A stretch of DNA of 64,000 nucleotides. It comes from Faecalicatena orotica (GTDB lineage: Bacteria; Bacillota; Clostridia; Lachnospirales; Lachnospiraceae). The notes below the pieces were generated by a model. It was not told where the DNA came from. It worked only from the letters and a program-made list of their open reading frames with translations, and ran no database searches. Numbering within the stretch: position 1 is the first letter of the stretch; every line of letters starts with the position of its first letter. The stretch lies in contig NZ_QGDL01000004.1 of assembly GCF_003149245.1 (NCBI RefSeq), positions 124,001 to 188,000 on the forward strand, in the 5' to 3' direction. Below are positions 1 through 9,012 of this stretch, piece by piece. Made by a program: the position numbers and the translations under genes.

Positions 1-243
1 AGACCTGCACATCGCACACTCCCCGCAGGGGCTGCCGTCCACCGGATGTTCACAGTTCACCGCCCTGGCAAATATCTTCGCCACCGTAGTTTTCCCGGTC
101 CCCCGGGTCCCACAGAACAGGTAAGCATGCCCGATACGGTCTGCCTTGATCTGATTCTGCAGTGTTGTAATAATATGGTCCTGCCCTTTTACGTCTGAAA
201 ACTCAGTCGGGCGGAACTTTCTGTATAATGCCGTATACGACAT
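1..243 (-). CDS. dnaX: DNA polymerase III subunit gamma/tau, N-terminal part (cut by window edge)
   Basis: The first 81 codons of the clamp-loader ATPase are present; the rest lies beyond base 1. The translation starts MSYTALYRKFRPTEF, the usual DnaX opening. It then shows a Walker A motif GTRGTGKTT (about residues 46-54) and the start of the zinc-binding cysteine set C-x8-C-x2-C-x2-C (CEHPVDGSPCGECAMC). The start is ATG at 243 with AGAGGTG upstream. It follows pfkA on the same strand by 29 bases and may share its transcript. DnaX loads the beta clamp in the replisome. Identification is firm; only the length is unknown. Confidence 0.95.
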   Translation of the reverse strand, partial: MSYTALYRKFRPTEFSDVKGQDHIITTLQNQIKADRIGHAYLFCGTRGTGKTTVAKIFARAVNCEHPVDGSPCGECAMCRS

Positions 244-272
244 GAATCACACCTCTGTTCTCTTATTTCACT

Positions 273-1355
273 CTATTGTATTTTATCGCCAAAACTGATG
301 CCCGTAAGCCTTGCCTCTTTGATAAGGCTGCATTCGGGATCAACAAATTTCAGCTTTCCGGCTACATCCTGAAGCGGCACCTTCGTTGTCTCACCATTTC
401 TCATAGCAACCATATATCCAAAATCCTCATTTAAAATCAGTTCTGCAGCTGCAGCACCCACCCTCGTGGAAAATACCCTGTCGTAAGGACATGGGGAACC
501 ACCTCTCTGCGTATGTCCCGGAACCGTAATGCGGACCTCTTTATCTGTCTTCTTCTGAATCTGCTCGGACAGTTCATAGGCAATCGAAGGATACTTCCTT
601 TTCTCTAATTTTTCTTTATATTCCTTCTTCTTCAGTTTCGCGTCTTCCTTGGAAATAGCCCCCTCTGCAACCGCAAGTATGGTAAACGGCTTTCCGGCCT
701 CGCTCCGCTTCTGGATCACATCGGCAATAACATCTATATCATAAGGAATCTCAGGAAGCAGTATAATATCGGCCCCTCCTGCGATCCCCGCATGGAGCGT
801 GACATGGCCGACCTTGTGTCCCATAACTTCTATAATAAATACACGGCTGTGTGAAGTTGCTGTCGTGTGGATCCTGTCAATCGTATCTGTAGCAATATCC
901 ACAGCGCTCTGGAATCCGAAAGTCATATCTGTTCCCCAGAGGTCATTGTCAATTGTCTTCGGGAGCGTAATCACATTCAATCCTTCCTCCCTCAGAAGGT
1001 TCGCTGTCTTATGCGTACCATTGCCGCCTAAAATCACCAGGCAATTCAGGCTCAGCTTATGGTATGTATGCTTCATCGCAGCAACCTTGTCCAGCCCGTT
1101 CTCATCCGGCACCCGCATCAGCTTGAACGGCTGTCTGGATGTCCCCAGGATTGTACCGCCCCTGGTCAGTATCCCTGAGAAATCTTTGGATGTCAGCATC
1201 TCAAAATTCGCATAAATCAATCCTTTATATCCATCTTTAAAACCATATATTTCTACATCCTTACGTTTAGAACAAACGCCTTTTACAACACCCCGCATAG
1301 CCGCATTCAGTGCCTGGCAGTCCCCGCCGCTTGTCAGCATCCCGATTCTCAACAT
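273..1355 (-). CDS. pfkA: 6-phosphofructokinase
   Basis: Phosphorylates fructose 6-phosphate to fructose 1,6-bisphosphate in glycolysis (cytoplasm). The protein is 360 residues, slightly longer than the 320-residue E. coli-type enzyme. The N-terminal phosphate-binding loop reads LTSGGDCQALN (8-18). The nucleotide site is GGNGT (110-114) and the catalytic segment is PKTIDND (132-138). Gly113, at the position of E. coli Gly104, argues for ATP as donor, while Lys133, at the position of Gly124, is typical of PPi or mixed-clade enzymes. The donor is therefore probably ATP but not certain. The start ATG at 1355 has a perfect AAGGAGG site. Confidence 0.92.
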   Translation of the reverse strand: MLRIGMLTSGGDCQALNAAMRGVVKGVCSKRKDVEIYGFKDGYKGLIYANFEMLTSKDFSGILTRGGTILGTSRQPFKLMRVPDENGLDKVAAMKHTYHKLSLNCLVILGGNGTHKTANLLREEGLNVITLPKTIDNDLWGTDMTFGFQSAVDIATDTIDRIHTTATSHSRVFIIEVMGHKVGHVTLHAGIAGGADIILLPEIPYDIDVIADVIQKRSEAGKPFTILAVAEGAISKEDAKLKKKEYKEKLEKRKYPSIAYELSEQIQKKTDKEVRITVPGHTQRGGSPCPYDRVFSTRVGAAAAELILNEDFGYMVAMRNGETTKVPLQDVAGKLKFVDPECSLIKEARLTGISFGDKIQ

Positions 1356-1432
1356 AATACAAATCCTCCTTTTTCAAAGTTCCCTGCATATACCCCTGTC
1401 TGTATGCCCGCAGGAAAAATCAACAGCGAAAA

Positions 1433-1452
1433 GCTTCACTGTAAAGTGAAGC
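1433..1452 (-). repeat. Perfect 8-bp hairpin at the start of the pfkA leader
   Basis: GCTTCACT and AGTGAAGC form a perfect 8-bp stem with a 4-base loop. Read on the minus strand it begins roughly 10 bases after the predicted pfkA start of transcription and is followed by TTTT. It could be a weak attenuator, an mRNA-stabilising 5' hairpin or an operator dyad; the sequence does not decide. The rest of the 342-base gap 1356-1697 holds only the two divergent promoters listed separately. Confidence 0.45.
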
Positions 1453-1469
1453 CTCTTCTTACTTTTATA

Positions 1470-1498
1470 ATTATACCCCATTTCAGACACTGTAACAA
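1470..1498 (-). promoter_or_regulatory. Predicted sigma-A promoter of pfkA
   Basis: On the minus strand TTGTTA (1493-1498) and TATAAT (1470-1475) are separated by 17 bases. The position leaves a leader of about 110 bases that contains the 1433-1452 hairpin. Confidence 0.65.
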
Positions 1499-1635
1499 GA
1501 AAATCTTAATATCCGAAACTGACAGTTCAAAGTACTGTTTCCGCCCTCATTTTCCCGGAAATGCTTTCTTTTTATAAATATATTATCATTTTACTTTCCA
1601 AAAGTACATTTTCACCATCTTTTTGCACAATTGTA

Positions 1636-1664
1636 TTGTAATTCAGCTCAAAAACTTGTACAAT
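1636..1664 (+). promoter_or_regulatory. Predicted sigma-A promoter of glgC-glgD
   Basis: TTGTAA (1636-1641) and TACAAT (1659-1664) are separated by 17 bases. Transcription would start about 27 bases before the glgC ATG, leaving a short leader that carries the AGAGAGGA ribosome binding site. Confidence 0.6.
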
Positions 1665-1697
1665 ATCAACAAGGAATTATGAAAGAGAGGACTTATT

Positions 1698-2837
1698 ATG
1701 AAACAGAACAACATGTTAGCAATGATCTTAGCTGGCGGCCGTGGTTCTCGCCTGCATGAACTGACGAATAAAGTAGCTAAGCCAGCCGTTTCATATGGCG
1801 GAAAATACCGAATCGTCGATTTCCCGTTAAGTAACTGTGCAAACAGCGGTATCGATGTCGTCGGAGTACTGACCCAGTACGAATCCATTTTACTCAATAG
1901 TTATGTGGCGGCAGGGCGCCGCTGGGGTCTGGATGCCCAGAACAGCGGGGTATATGTACTGCCGCCGCGCGAAAAGGCAGACGCCAATCTGGACGTTTAC
2001 CGCGGAACAGCAGACGCAATTTCCCAGAATATAGACTTTATCGATTCATTTTCACCGGAATATGTCCTGATCCTCTCAGGTGACCACATTTATAAGATGA
2101 ATTATGCAAAGATGCTGGCATATCACAAAGAATGTCAGGCAGATGCAACCATCGCCGTCATCGAAGTACCGATGAAGGAGGCGAGCCGTTTCGGTATTAT
2201 GAATACCGATGAGGAGGGGCGCATCGTAGAATTCGAAGAGAAACCGCCACAGCCGAAGAGCAATCTTGCATCTATGGGAATCTACATATTCAACTGGAAG
2301 CTGCTCCGCAAGATGCTGCTGGCAGATATGAAGGATACGGAATCAAACCATGATTTTGGAAAGGACATCATCCCGACTCTCTTAAATGATGACAAGAGGC
2401 TGTACGCCTATAAATACAAGGGCTACTGGAAAGACGTCGGAACCATCGACTCTCTCTGGGAAGCCAATATGGACCTTCTCAACAAGAACAACGAACTTGA
2501 CTTAAACGACCCGAGCTGGAAGATTTACACAGAAGACGGCTATACCCTGCCTCATTATGTAGGCGCTGAAGCAGATATTAAGAATGCATTCATCACACAA
2601 GGCTGCATTGTCAACGGAGAGGTTAAGAATTCTGTTTTATTCACTGGCGTAAAAGTTGGGGCAGGAGCCAAAATCATCGACAGTGTACTGATGCCGGGCG
2701 TTGTAGTTGAAGAGGGCGCACAGATAACACGCGCACTCGTTGCCGACGGAATCAAGATCGGCAAAAACGCTGTCGTGGGCAGTGCGGACAGTGAGCATAT
2801 CGAACTGGTTGCGAAACATGTAAAGGGGGCAGAATAG
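1698..2837 (+). CDS. glgC: Glucose-1-phosphate adenylyltransferase, catalytic subunit
   Basis: Makes ADP-glucose from glucose 1-phosphate and ATP, the committed step of bacterial glycogen synthesis. The 379-residue protein opens with the nucleotidyltransferase loop LAGGRGSRL (11-19) and continues with [19 protein letters not shown], diagnostic of GlgC. A C-terminal left-handed beta-helix of hexapeptide-type repeats follows from about residue 290. The start ATG is preceded by GAGAGGAC. It is the first gene of a two-gene operon; glgD begins one base after its stop codon. Length and motifs are standard for Firmicutes. Confidence 0.95.
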   Translation: MKQNNMLAMILAGGRGSRLHELTNKVAKPAVSYGGKYRIVDFPLSNCANSGIDVVGVLTQYESILLNSYVAAGRRWGLDAQNSGVYVLPPREKADANLDVYRGTADAISQNIDFIDSFSPEYVLILSGDHIYKMNYAKMLAYHKECQADATIAVIEVPMKEASRFGIMNTDEEGRIVEFEEKPPQPKSNLASMGIYIFNWKLLRKMLLADMKDTESNHDFGKDIIPTLLNDDKRLYAYKYKGYWKDVGTIDSLWEANMDLLNKNNELDLNDPSWKIYTEDGYTLPHYVGAEADIKNAFITQGCIVNGEVKNSVLFTGVKVGAGAKIIDSVLMPGVVVEEGAQITRALVADGIKIGKNAVVGSADSEHIELVAKHVKGAE

Positions 2838-2838
2838 T

Positions 2839-3954
2839 ATGAATAACGCATTTGGAATAGTTAATCCTTCCGGAAACCACATATGGGTAGAGGGTCTTCA
2901 GACGTACCGCAGTATCGGGGCATTTTCTTTCCTTGGAAGATACCGCGTCATTGACTTCCCGATCTCCAATATGAGCAACAGCGGCATCGACCAGATACAG
3001 GTTTATTTAAGAAACAAGCCCCGCTCACTCGTAGACCACCTCGGAACAGGAAGACATTACAATATCAATTCAAAGCGGGGAAAACTGCGCGTGCTCTTTT
3101 CTGAAAGCAGTTCAGAAAATGATATTTATAATACAGATATTGCTGCATTTATGGAGAACATCGAGTGCATCGAGAGAGTACAGTATCCATATGTAGTCAT
3201 CGTACCGGGCTATATGGTATATACCCAGAACTTCGATCACCTTGTACAGACACACATTGATTCAGGCGCGGATATCACCTTGCTTTACCACTCAACAGAT
3301 AATGCGAAGGAAAACTTCCTCAACTGTGACCTTCTGAACCTGAACCGCCAAAAGGGTGTCCTTTCCATCGAGAAGAACCGGGGGACCGCAAAAAACAGAA
3401 ACATTTTCATGGACACTTATGTAATGAAGAAAGAGTTATTTATCGAGCTAATACATAAGGCAAAGAATCTTTCCTCTATGTACAGACTTGCCCAGATCGT
3501 GAATAACCAGTGCGGCGAACTCGATATACGTGCCGTACCCCACCGTGGATTTTTTGCTTCCATCACGGATTTCAAAAGCTACTATGAAGCAAACCTTTCA
3601 CTAATTGACTTTAAATATGCATCAACACTATTTGATGATGAATGGCCGATCTACACACGGACAAATGACTCCTGCCCAACACAGTATTATGATACAGCAG
3701 ACGTAAGGTCTTCCGTTGTATCCAATGGATGCTTAATCGAAGGCACCATTGAAAATTCTGTCATTGGACGCGGATGTAACGTTCACAAGGGCGCCGTTGT
3801 CAAAAACAGTATCCTCATGCCGGGTGCAATTATCGGGAAAGATGTACATGTTGAGAATCAGGTTGTGGATAAAGGAGCTCATGTTCTGCATGCAAAAGAA
3901 GTCATAGCTTCTCCAGAAAAACCAGGTTATATCAGGCGGGGGGATACCCTCTAA
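2839..3954 (+). CDS. glgD: Glucose-1-phosphate adenylyltransferase regulatory subunit
   Basis: This 371-residue GlgC paralogue keeps the overall fold (RYRVIDFPISNMSNSGI near residues 34-50 and the C-terminal hexapeptide repeats). It has lost the GGxGxRL loop at its N-terminus, where the sequence runs MNNAFGIVNPSGNHIW. In Firmicutes such GlgD proteins pair with GlgC to form a more active heterotetramer. The ATG at 2839 lies immediately after the glgC stop, with the ribosome binding site AAAGGGGG inside the glgC end, so translation is probably coupled. Confidence 0.93.
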   Translation: MNNAFGIVNPSGNHIWVEGLQTYRSIGAFSFLGRYRVIDFPISNMSNSGIDQIQVYLRNKPRSLVDHLGTGRHYNINSKRGKLRVLFSESSSENDIYNTDIAAFMENIECIERVQYPYVVIVPGYMVYTQNFDHLVQTHIDSGADITLLYHSTDNAKENFLNCDLLNLNRQKGVLSIEKNRGTAKNRNIFMDTYVMKKELFIELIHKAKNLSSMYRLAQIVNNQCGELDIRAVPHRGFFASITDFKSYYEANLSLIDFKYASTLFDDEWPIYTRTNDSCPTQYYDTADVRSSVVSNGCLIEGTIENSVIGRGCNVHKGAVVKNSILMPGAIIGKDVHVENQVVDKGAHVLHAKEVIASPEKPGYIRRGDTL

Positions 3955-3999
3955 GGGAATCTTTGAAGACGATATGTAATTTTACTGGCTGCACGAGCG

Positions 4000-4289
4000 C
4001 AGTGAGAACGGGGCGGAAAGCGCTCCCGCGGGTGGCCGGCAGGTCATTTATAAAGACAGGTCGTTTGCTAACTAACAGTAAAGAGTAAAAGGCGGAATCG
4101 CAGGGTATCATCAGCATTCGACGCCTAAGCTGATGCTTAGACGCCTCAGGCTGATTTGGAAATTGATTCGGAATCAATTTCCAACCCTGTGATTCGGCCT
4201 TTTTCTCTAACTGTTAGTAAGCGCACTTGATGCCTTTATATATGACCTGCCGGCCACCTGCGGGAGCATTTTCCGCCCCATTCTCACTG
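4000..4289. repeat. Large imperfect fold-back element between convergent genes
   Basis: Bases 4000-4058 are the inverse complement of 4231-4289 at 53 of 59 positions. A second pair of arms, 4067-4106 and 4184-4222, pairs with one bulge. Inside them are two more hairpins: GACGCCTAAGC/GCTTAGACGCC (4120-4145) and a perfect 14-bp palindrome arm TTGGAAATTGATTC (4156-4169) with its complement at 4171-4184. Weak symmetry continues outward to about 3946 and 4330. There is no coding potential. It fills nearly all of the 396-base gap between glgD and the PTS gene and could act as a bidirectional terminator, a structured RNA or a small mobile repeat. Confidence 0.85.
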
Positions 4290-4350
4290 CTGGGTGCTTC
4301 CGGATTTTTACGGGAATCGTCCTCTGGGTAGTGGATTCTACAATTATTTC

Positions 4351-6207
4351 TTAACAGGCAACTTGAAGTGAAGTTACTCCGCTGATCATTTCCTTTGGAA
4401 GTTCTTGTTCTTTTATTGGGGTTCCGTCTGTGAAGATGATCATTGTTGTTGTGGGTTTTCCGAGCTGGCGGATTTTTTGTATGTCTGCTTTTACGAGGAT
4501 GTCGCCTTGTTTTACGTTGTCGCCCTGATGGGCGTGGATCTCGAAGCCCTGGCCTTCTAAGGCTACGGTGTCGATTCCTATGTGGATCAGAACTTCGCGG
4601 CCGTCCGGACTCTGGATTCCGAATGCGTGACCGGTCGGGTAGGCGGCGGCTATTGTTCCTGAGAAGGGGGCCCTTATGGTGCCGTCAGTGATATCTATGG
4701 CAAAACCGTCCCCGAGCAGTTTCTGTGCAAATGTTTCGTCTGCTACGTCTTTAAGGAGTACTGTTTTTCCTGTTGCGGGCGCTGTAAATACCTCTTCATC
4801 CGGCACCAGTGCTTCTTTTGGTATTGCAAACAGGCAGGTCAGGATAAAGCATAGCGCGACGCAGAATACAGAAATCAGGAAGTAGAACAATATCTGGTGC
4901 CCGTTGTAAATATACATCAGGTAGGATGGCAGTACGGCCAGTCCGTAGGAATTCGACTGTATGCTGAAGATAGATAAAAGGGCCGCCCCTGTACCTGATG
5001 TCAGCAGCATAACAATGAGTGGTTTTAAGTTAAAACGCAGCTGGATACCAAACAGTACAGGCTCACTGATACCGAAAAGCTGTGACAGCATTGCTCCTAT
5101 ACTTGTCTGTTTGATTCTCCTTGATTTTGACTTTACTGCAAATGCAAGACAGGTCCCGACGTTTGCAAATCCGTACATGGCACATAATGTGATCAACGGG
5201 TTGAACCCTGTGTTGGCAAGCAGAGAAGTCTCTATCATGACATATGTGTGGTGAAGACCTGTAATAACTGCCAGAGGGTAAGTAAATCCTATGATAAACC
5301 CGCCAATTCCCATCGGGAGGTGGATGAGGTTCTCGATGATCCCAACCATCCCAAGTTCGATCTGGTGCATCACCGGACCCACGCCCAGCAGCATGACAAG
5401 CATGGTGATCAGCATGACAAAAAACGGAGTGAAGATCAGGTCCAGTACATTCGGCATGATCTTACGCAGTTTCTTCTCCAGTTTTGAACCAAACCAACCC
5501 GTAAAAATTGCGGTCATGACACTTCCCTGACAGCCTACGAGGGGAATGAATCCGAATGCTTTAATCGCCTCTACTCCGCTGTTTGGGTCTGCCACACTGT
5601 ATGCGTTGGGCAGGGCAGGTGAAAGGAGCATCAGCCCGATTACAAGGCCAATTACCGGTGTCCCGCCAAAGACCCTGAATGCGGACCACGTGATAATTGC
5701 GGGCAGGAATGCGAACGCCGTATCGGTCAGTACGGTGACAAGCGTCTGGATATACGCCGGAATATCCGCGGTCGACGCACCGAACAGCGACAGCACGTTA
5801 TCATTAAAGATACAGCCTTTCAGGCCGAGGAACAAACCGGTTGCGGCAATCACAGGGATGATCGGCACAAAAATATCCGCAAGCGTACGCATCAGTTTCT
5901 TGATTCCTTTTTCATTCTGCTTCACAGCTTCATCCTGTTCCTTTTTGGACAGCGTCTTAAGTCCCAGCGTTTCGATCTGCGCATAGACTTTATTTACAAT
6001 ACCTGTACCCAGAATAATCTGATACTGTCCTGAGGTGAAGAAAACACCCTTAACCTGGTCGATTTTTTCTATTTTTTTATCATCAATCACATCTCTGTCT
6101 TTTACCATCAGACGAAGTCTGGTCGCACAATGTGTGGCTGAAACGATATTCTCTTTTCCGACCACTTCCACAATGGCTTTTGCTATATTGAAATATTTAT
6201 CTGCCAT
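4351..6207 (-). CDS. PTS alpha/beta-glucoside transporter subunit EIIBCA
   Basis: Imports and phosphorylates a disaccharide across the membrane. The 618-residue protein has the Glc/Bgl-family order: EIIB (1-90, phosphorylated Cys27 in SATHCATRLRL), a multi-span EIIC (about 105-465), and EIIA (about 480-618, active His542 in VLIHIGIDTV). BglP- and sucrose-type permeases have this architecture. The upstream GH13 glucosidase 15 bases away points to an alpha-linked substrate such as trehalose, sucrose, maltose or isomaltose. The start ATG at 6207 has GAGGGAGGAT upstream. It is the last gene of the HAD-GH13-PTS operon; the exact sugar cannot be read from sequence. Confidence 0.88.
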   Translation of the reverse strand: MADKYFNIAKAIVEVVGKENIVSATHCATRLRLMVKDRDVIDDKKIEKIDQVKGVFFTSGQYQIILGTGIVNKVYAQIETLGLKTLSKKEQDEAVKQNEKGIKKLMRTLADIFVPIIPVIAATGLFLGLKGCIFNDNVLSLFGASTADIPAYIQTLVTVLTDTAFAFLPAIITWSAFRVFGGTPVIGLVIGLMLLSPALPNAYSVADPNSGVEAIKAFGFIPLVGCQGSVMTAIFTGWFGSKLEKKLRKIMPNVLDLIFTPFFVMLITMLVMLLGVGPVMHQIELGMVGIIENLIHLPMGIGGFIIGFTYPLAVITGLHHTYVMIETSLLANTGFNPLITLCAMYGFANVGTCLAFAVKSKSRRIKQTSIGAMLSQLFGISEPVLFGIQLRFNLKPLIVMLLTSGTGAALLSIFSIQSNSYGLAVLPSYLMYIYNGHQILFYFLISVFCVALCFILTCLFAIPKEALVPDEEVFTAPATGKTVLLKDVADETFAQKLLGDGFAIDITDGTIRAPFSGTIAAAYPTGHAFGIQSPDGREVLIHIGIDTVALEGQGFEIHAHQGDNVKQGDILVKADIQKIRQLGKPTTTMIIFTDGTPIKEQELPKEMISGVTSLQVAC

Positions 6208-6222
6208 GATATCCTCCCTCTT

Positions 6223-7953
6223 CTACTCCATCTTCATATCTGTGCAGCTGCTCCTATACATCAATGTCTGGAACGGCGCCAGCACAATACGTTCCTTTTC
6301 CTGAATTCCTTTATCATTTGCATCACACCCGGCATTTGTTCTTACATCGAGTGTCTCTTCTGTATTCAGCACGATTTCCCTGATCTGTGAAGGCAGGATT
6401 TCTTCCTGTGCCTCCCTCGAAAAATTAAAGTAACATACAATGGACATTTCTTCCGTGCTTCTTCTGTAAGCAATGATATCACCACAGGCCGTTTCAAGCG
6501 GCTGGATATCTCCGTAAATCAGACATTCGCTGAAAGCGCTGTCCTGACGCAGTGCAATGATATGGCGGTAAAAATGGAAAATACTCTCAGGATCGTTCCT
6601 CTGTTTCTCTGCGTTGATCCGGTCCTGGTCTCCGGTTACCTTAAGCCACGGCTTAATGCTGCTGAATCCGGCGTGCTCCCCTGCTGTCCACGGGAACGGG
6701 GTCCTTGCATTATCCCGGCTCCTTAAGTTGATATAATGGAGCGCTTCCTCCTTTGTGCAGCCCTCTTCCATCGCACGGTAGTACTGGTCGATACTGGAAA
6801 TATCATTGAATTCATCAATACTGTCACGTACAAAATTCTGCATTCCAAGCTCCTGCCCCTGATAAATGAACGGCGTACCCCTCAGGAAGAAATACATTGC
6901 ACCCAGCGTTTTTACAGCCTTCGCATTTCCTGCCGCCTCCAGCAGATATTTTGTCGTGGCACGGGGCTGGTCGTGGTTTTCAATAAAGTTGGCGCTCCAG
7001 CCAGCCTTCTGTATTGCCATCTGGCTCCTCATCAGCCGTTCATTGAGGTCTGCAATCGTCCACGGGACCCTCCTGAACCATTCGCTGCCGCCGGCCACAT
7101 CGAGGTCCGCATGTTTGAAATCAAATATCATGGAAAAATACCCGTTTTCCCCGATAAAATCTTCCAATTCATCGTATCCGACTCCCGGCGCCTCTGCAAC
7201 AGTAACGCAGTCATGTTTCTGAAATGTTTTCTCTTTCAGTTCCCGTAGTAATTCACCGATTCCCGGCTGGTTCCTGCTGCCCTTTGTACATTTTGCCAGG
7301 CCGTCCGCCCCGTCCGGTTCCAGATTTCGAAACGTCAGGTCCTTCTTGATAAAAGTAATGGCATCAATCCGAAATCCTGCAATGCCAAGCTCAAGCCACT
7401 GGTTGACCATCCCATAAAGAGTCTCCCTCACCTCCGGGTTTTCCCAGTTCAGATCCGGCTGTTTTGTGCCAAACGCGTGAAAATAATACTCATCCCTTCC
7501 GGATACCTTCTCCCAGACACTTCCCCCGAACACAGAGCGCCAGTTATTCGGCCTTTCTTTCCCCTCTTTAAATATATAAAAGTCATGCCACTTGCTGTCC
7601 GGGTCTTTCAGTGCCCTCTGAAACCACTCATGTTCATCTGAAGTATGATTAATCACAAGATCCAGAATAATCTTAATTCCAATTTCCTTTGCGGCGCGGA
7701 CCAGTTCCCTTAGGTCCTCCATCGTCCCGAATTCCGGCGCAAGGTCAAAGTAATCTGATATATCATACCCATTATCGTCCATCGGCGACCGGAATACCGG
7801 ACATATCCAGAGCATTGTAACGCCCAGTTCTTTCAAATAATCCAGCCTTGACATAATTCCCGGGATATCCCCAGTACCGTCATCATTGCTGTCACAAAAA
7901 CTCTTCGGGTAAATCTGATAAACAACCTCACTCTGCCACCATTTCTTTTCCAT
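6223..7953 (-). CDS. GH13 alpha-glucosidase / phospho-alpha-glucosidase
   Basis: A 576-residue cytoplasmic alpha-amylase-family glycosidase of the oligo-1,6-glucosidase / trehalose-6-phosphate hydrolase type. The opening YQIYPKSFCDSNDDGTGDI, nucleophile Asp197 (GFRIDAI), acid/base Glu254 (VAEAPGV) and transition-state Asp328 (ENHDQP) are all present. VAEAPGV in place of the VGEM of E. coli TreC makes a plain alpha-glucosidase equally possible. Its place directly upstream of the PTS permease suggests it splits the phosphorylated disaccharide that the PTS delivers. The start ATG at 7953 follows GGAAGGAAC. A treC assignment is tempting but not proven. Confidence 0.88.
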   Translation of the reverse strand: MEKKWWQSEVVYQIYPKSFCDSNDDGTGDIPGIMSRLDYLKELGVTMLWICPVFRSPMDDNGYDISDYFDLAPEFGTMEDLRELVRAAKEIGIKIILDLVINHTSDEHEWFQRALKDPDSKWHDFYIFKEGKERPNNWRSVFGGSVWEKVSGRDEYYFHAFGTKQPDLNWENPEVRETLYGMVNQWLELGIAGFRIDAITFIKKDLTFRNLEPDGADGLAKCTKGSRNQPGIGELLRELKEKTFQKHDCVTVAEAPGVGYDELEDFIGENGYFSMIFDFKHADLDVAGGSEWFRRVPWTIADLNERLMRSQMAIQKAGWSANFIENHDQPRATTKYLLEAAGNAKAVKTLGAMYFFLRGTPFIYQGQELGMQNFVRDSIDEFNDISSIDQYYRAMEEGCTKEEALHYINLRSRDNARTPFPWTAGEHAGFSSIKPWLKVTGDQDRINAEKQRNDPESIFHFYRHIIALRQDSAFSECLIYGDIQPLETACGDIIAYRRSTEEMSIVCYFNFSREAQEEILPSQIREIVLNTEETLDVRTNAGCDANDKGIQEKERIVLAPFQTLMYRSSCTDMKME

Positions 7954-7983
7954 GTTCCTTCCTCCGTTTCTCTTCCTGATCAG

Positions 7984-8856
7984 TCAAATACCCCGTAACG
8001 AGCTGCGGGGAATCAAACCTCTTTTTACCAGTTCCACATATATCCCGTCTTCCATCGGCTTCCCGCAGATACTGTCCGCAGATGCAAGCAGTTCATCGGC
8101 CCCATTTGCCATTGCAATCCCGGTGCCGCAGATCTTCAGCATCTCTATATCATTTCTGCCATCACCGAATGCGAGCGTATCCTGTATCCCAATCCCCAGA
8201 TATTCACAAAGTCTCACGACTGCTGCGCCTTTCCCTGCTCCGTGTGGGATGATTTCATAATAACCATATTCGTTCCAGCTGCCCTGCTGTGCCAGTTCCG
8301 TCCGGCCCGCTCCAAACATTTCCCCGATGCGCCGGTAAACCGGGGGGCTGCACCACAAACAAATCTTATGGATATCCACCTGTCCCGGATGAAACTCTTC
8401 TATATTGTCCTGATACATGATCTTCTCATTTTTAAAGAACTTCTCCCTCTGCCGGGACGTAAGCTTTTTACTTTTTTCCAGATTCATTTGGTTCAGAATA
8501 TCAGCAGCAGCCTGATTCATAAATATCTCATCCCGTCCCTCCAGAACCCCGCCCACACCGTCCGTGCACGGGTCTGTCAGATAGTGAAACACTCCGGCAG
8601 CTGCATCTGCATCCAGCGCCGTCTCAAACACAGAAACATCTTTGTGGGATATATAGCTCCCTCCGCCTGTGATGAGATTCTCAATCCCGAGTTCCAGAAC
8701 ATCATCCTGAACCGTCCCCAGGCTGCGCCCCGTACAGATCGCCGCCTCATGTCCTTTTCTTTTCAGCTGCCTGAGAACAAATGGTATGGATTCCGGGATT
8801 CCAAGCACCTCGTCCCGGAGCGTTCCATCTATATCAAACACAATTAATTTCCGCAT
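7984..8856 (-). CDS. Cof-type HAD-IIB family sugar phosphatase
   Basis: A 290-residue cytoplasmic phosphatase of the HAD superfamily. Motif I is FDIDGTL with nucleophile Asp8 and Asp10, and the C-terminal motif IV is AFGDGRNDIEML. A large C2-type cap lies between them. The start was placed at ATG 8856 rather than the upstream in-frame start at 8886 because AAGGAGAG sits 8 bases before it and homology begins there. It is the first gene of the alpha-glucoside operon and may remove phosphate from accumulated sugar phosphates; the true substrate is unknown. Confidence 0.85.
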   Translation of the reverse strand: MRKLIVFDIDGTLRDEVLGIPESIPFVLRQLKRKGHEAAICTGRSLGTVQDDVLELGIENLITGGGSYISHKDVSVFETALDADAAAGVFHYLTDPCTDGVGGVLEGRDEIFMNQAAADILNQMNLEKSKKLTSRQREKFFKNEKIMYQDNIEEFHPGQVDIHKICLWCSPPVYRRIGEMFGAGRTELAQQGSWNEYGYYEIIPHGAGKGAAVVRLCEYLGIGIQDTLAFGDGRNDIEMLKICGTGIAMANGADELLASADSICGKPMEDGIYVELVKRGLIPRSSLRGI

Positions 8857-8886
8857 CCACCGCTCTCCTTCCTTGTCTGTAACCAT

Positions 8887-8915
8887 ATATTAGCACCTGA
8901 AAAAAGGACTTACAA
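8887..8915 (-). promoter_or_regulatory. Predicted promoter of the alpha-glucoside PTS operon
   Basis: On the minus strand TTGTAA (8910-8915) and TAATAT (8887-8892) are separated by 17 bases. The -35 box lies inside the 3' arm of the preceding terminator hairpin, so the terminator of one operon and the promoter of the next share bases. Confidence 0.45.
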
Positions 8916-8928
8916 TGTCTGTAAGCCC
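8900..8928 (-). terminator. Rho-independent terminator of the ABC-RpiR operon
   Basis: Minus strand GGGCTTACA, loop GACAT, TGTAAGTCC, then six T. It lies 85 bases past the stop codon of the second RpiR gene. Confidence 0.85.
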
Positions 8929-9012
8929 TTTAGGAAACATGTGTGCATCCTGCACTTTGTTTTAATGTATGAAATTATGTTTATCTTCGTAACTGTTCAG
9001 GGTCCTGAACAG

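Noticed and set aside
8242-8847. A 201-codon open frame on the plus strand
   Set aside because: It is antisense to the HAD phosphatase gene, without a ribosome binding site or recognisable domain.
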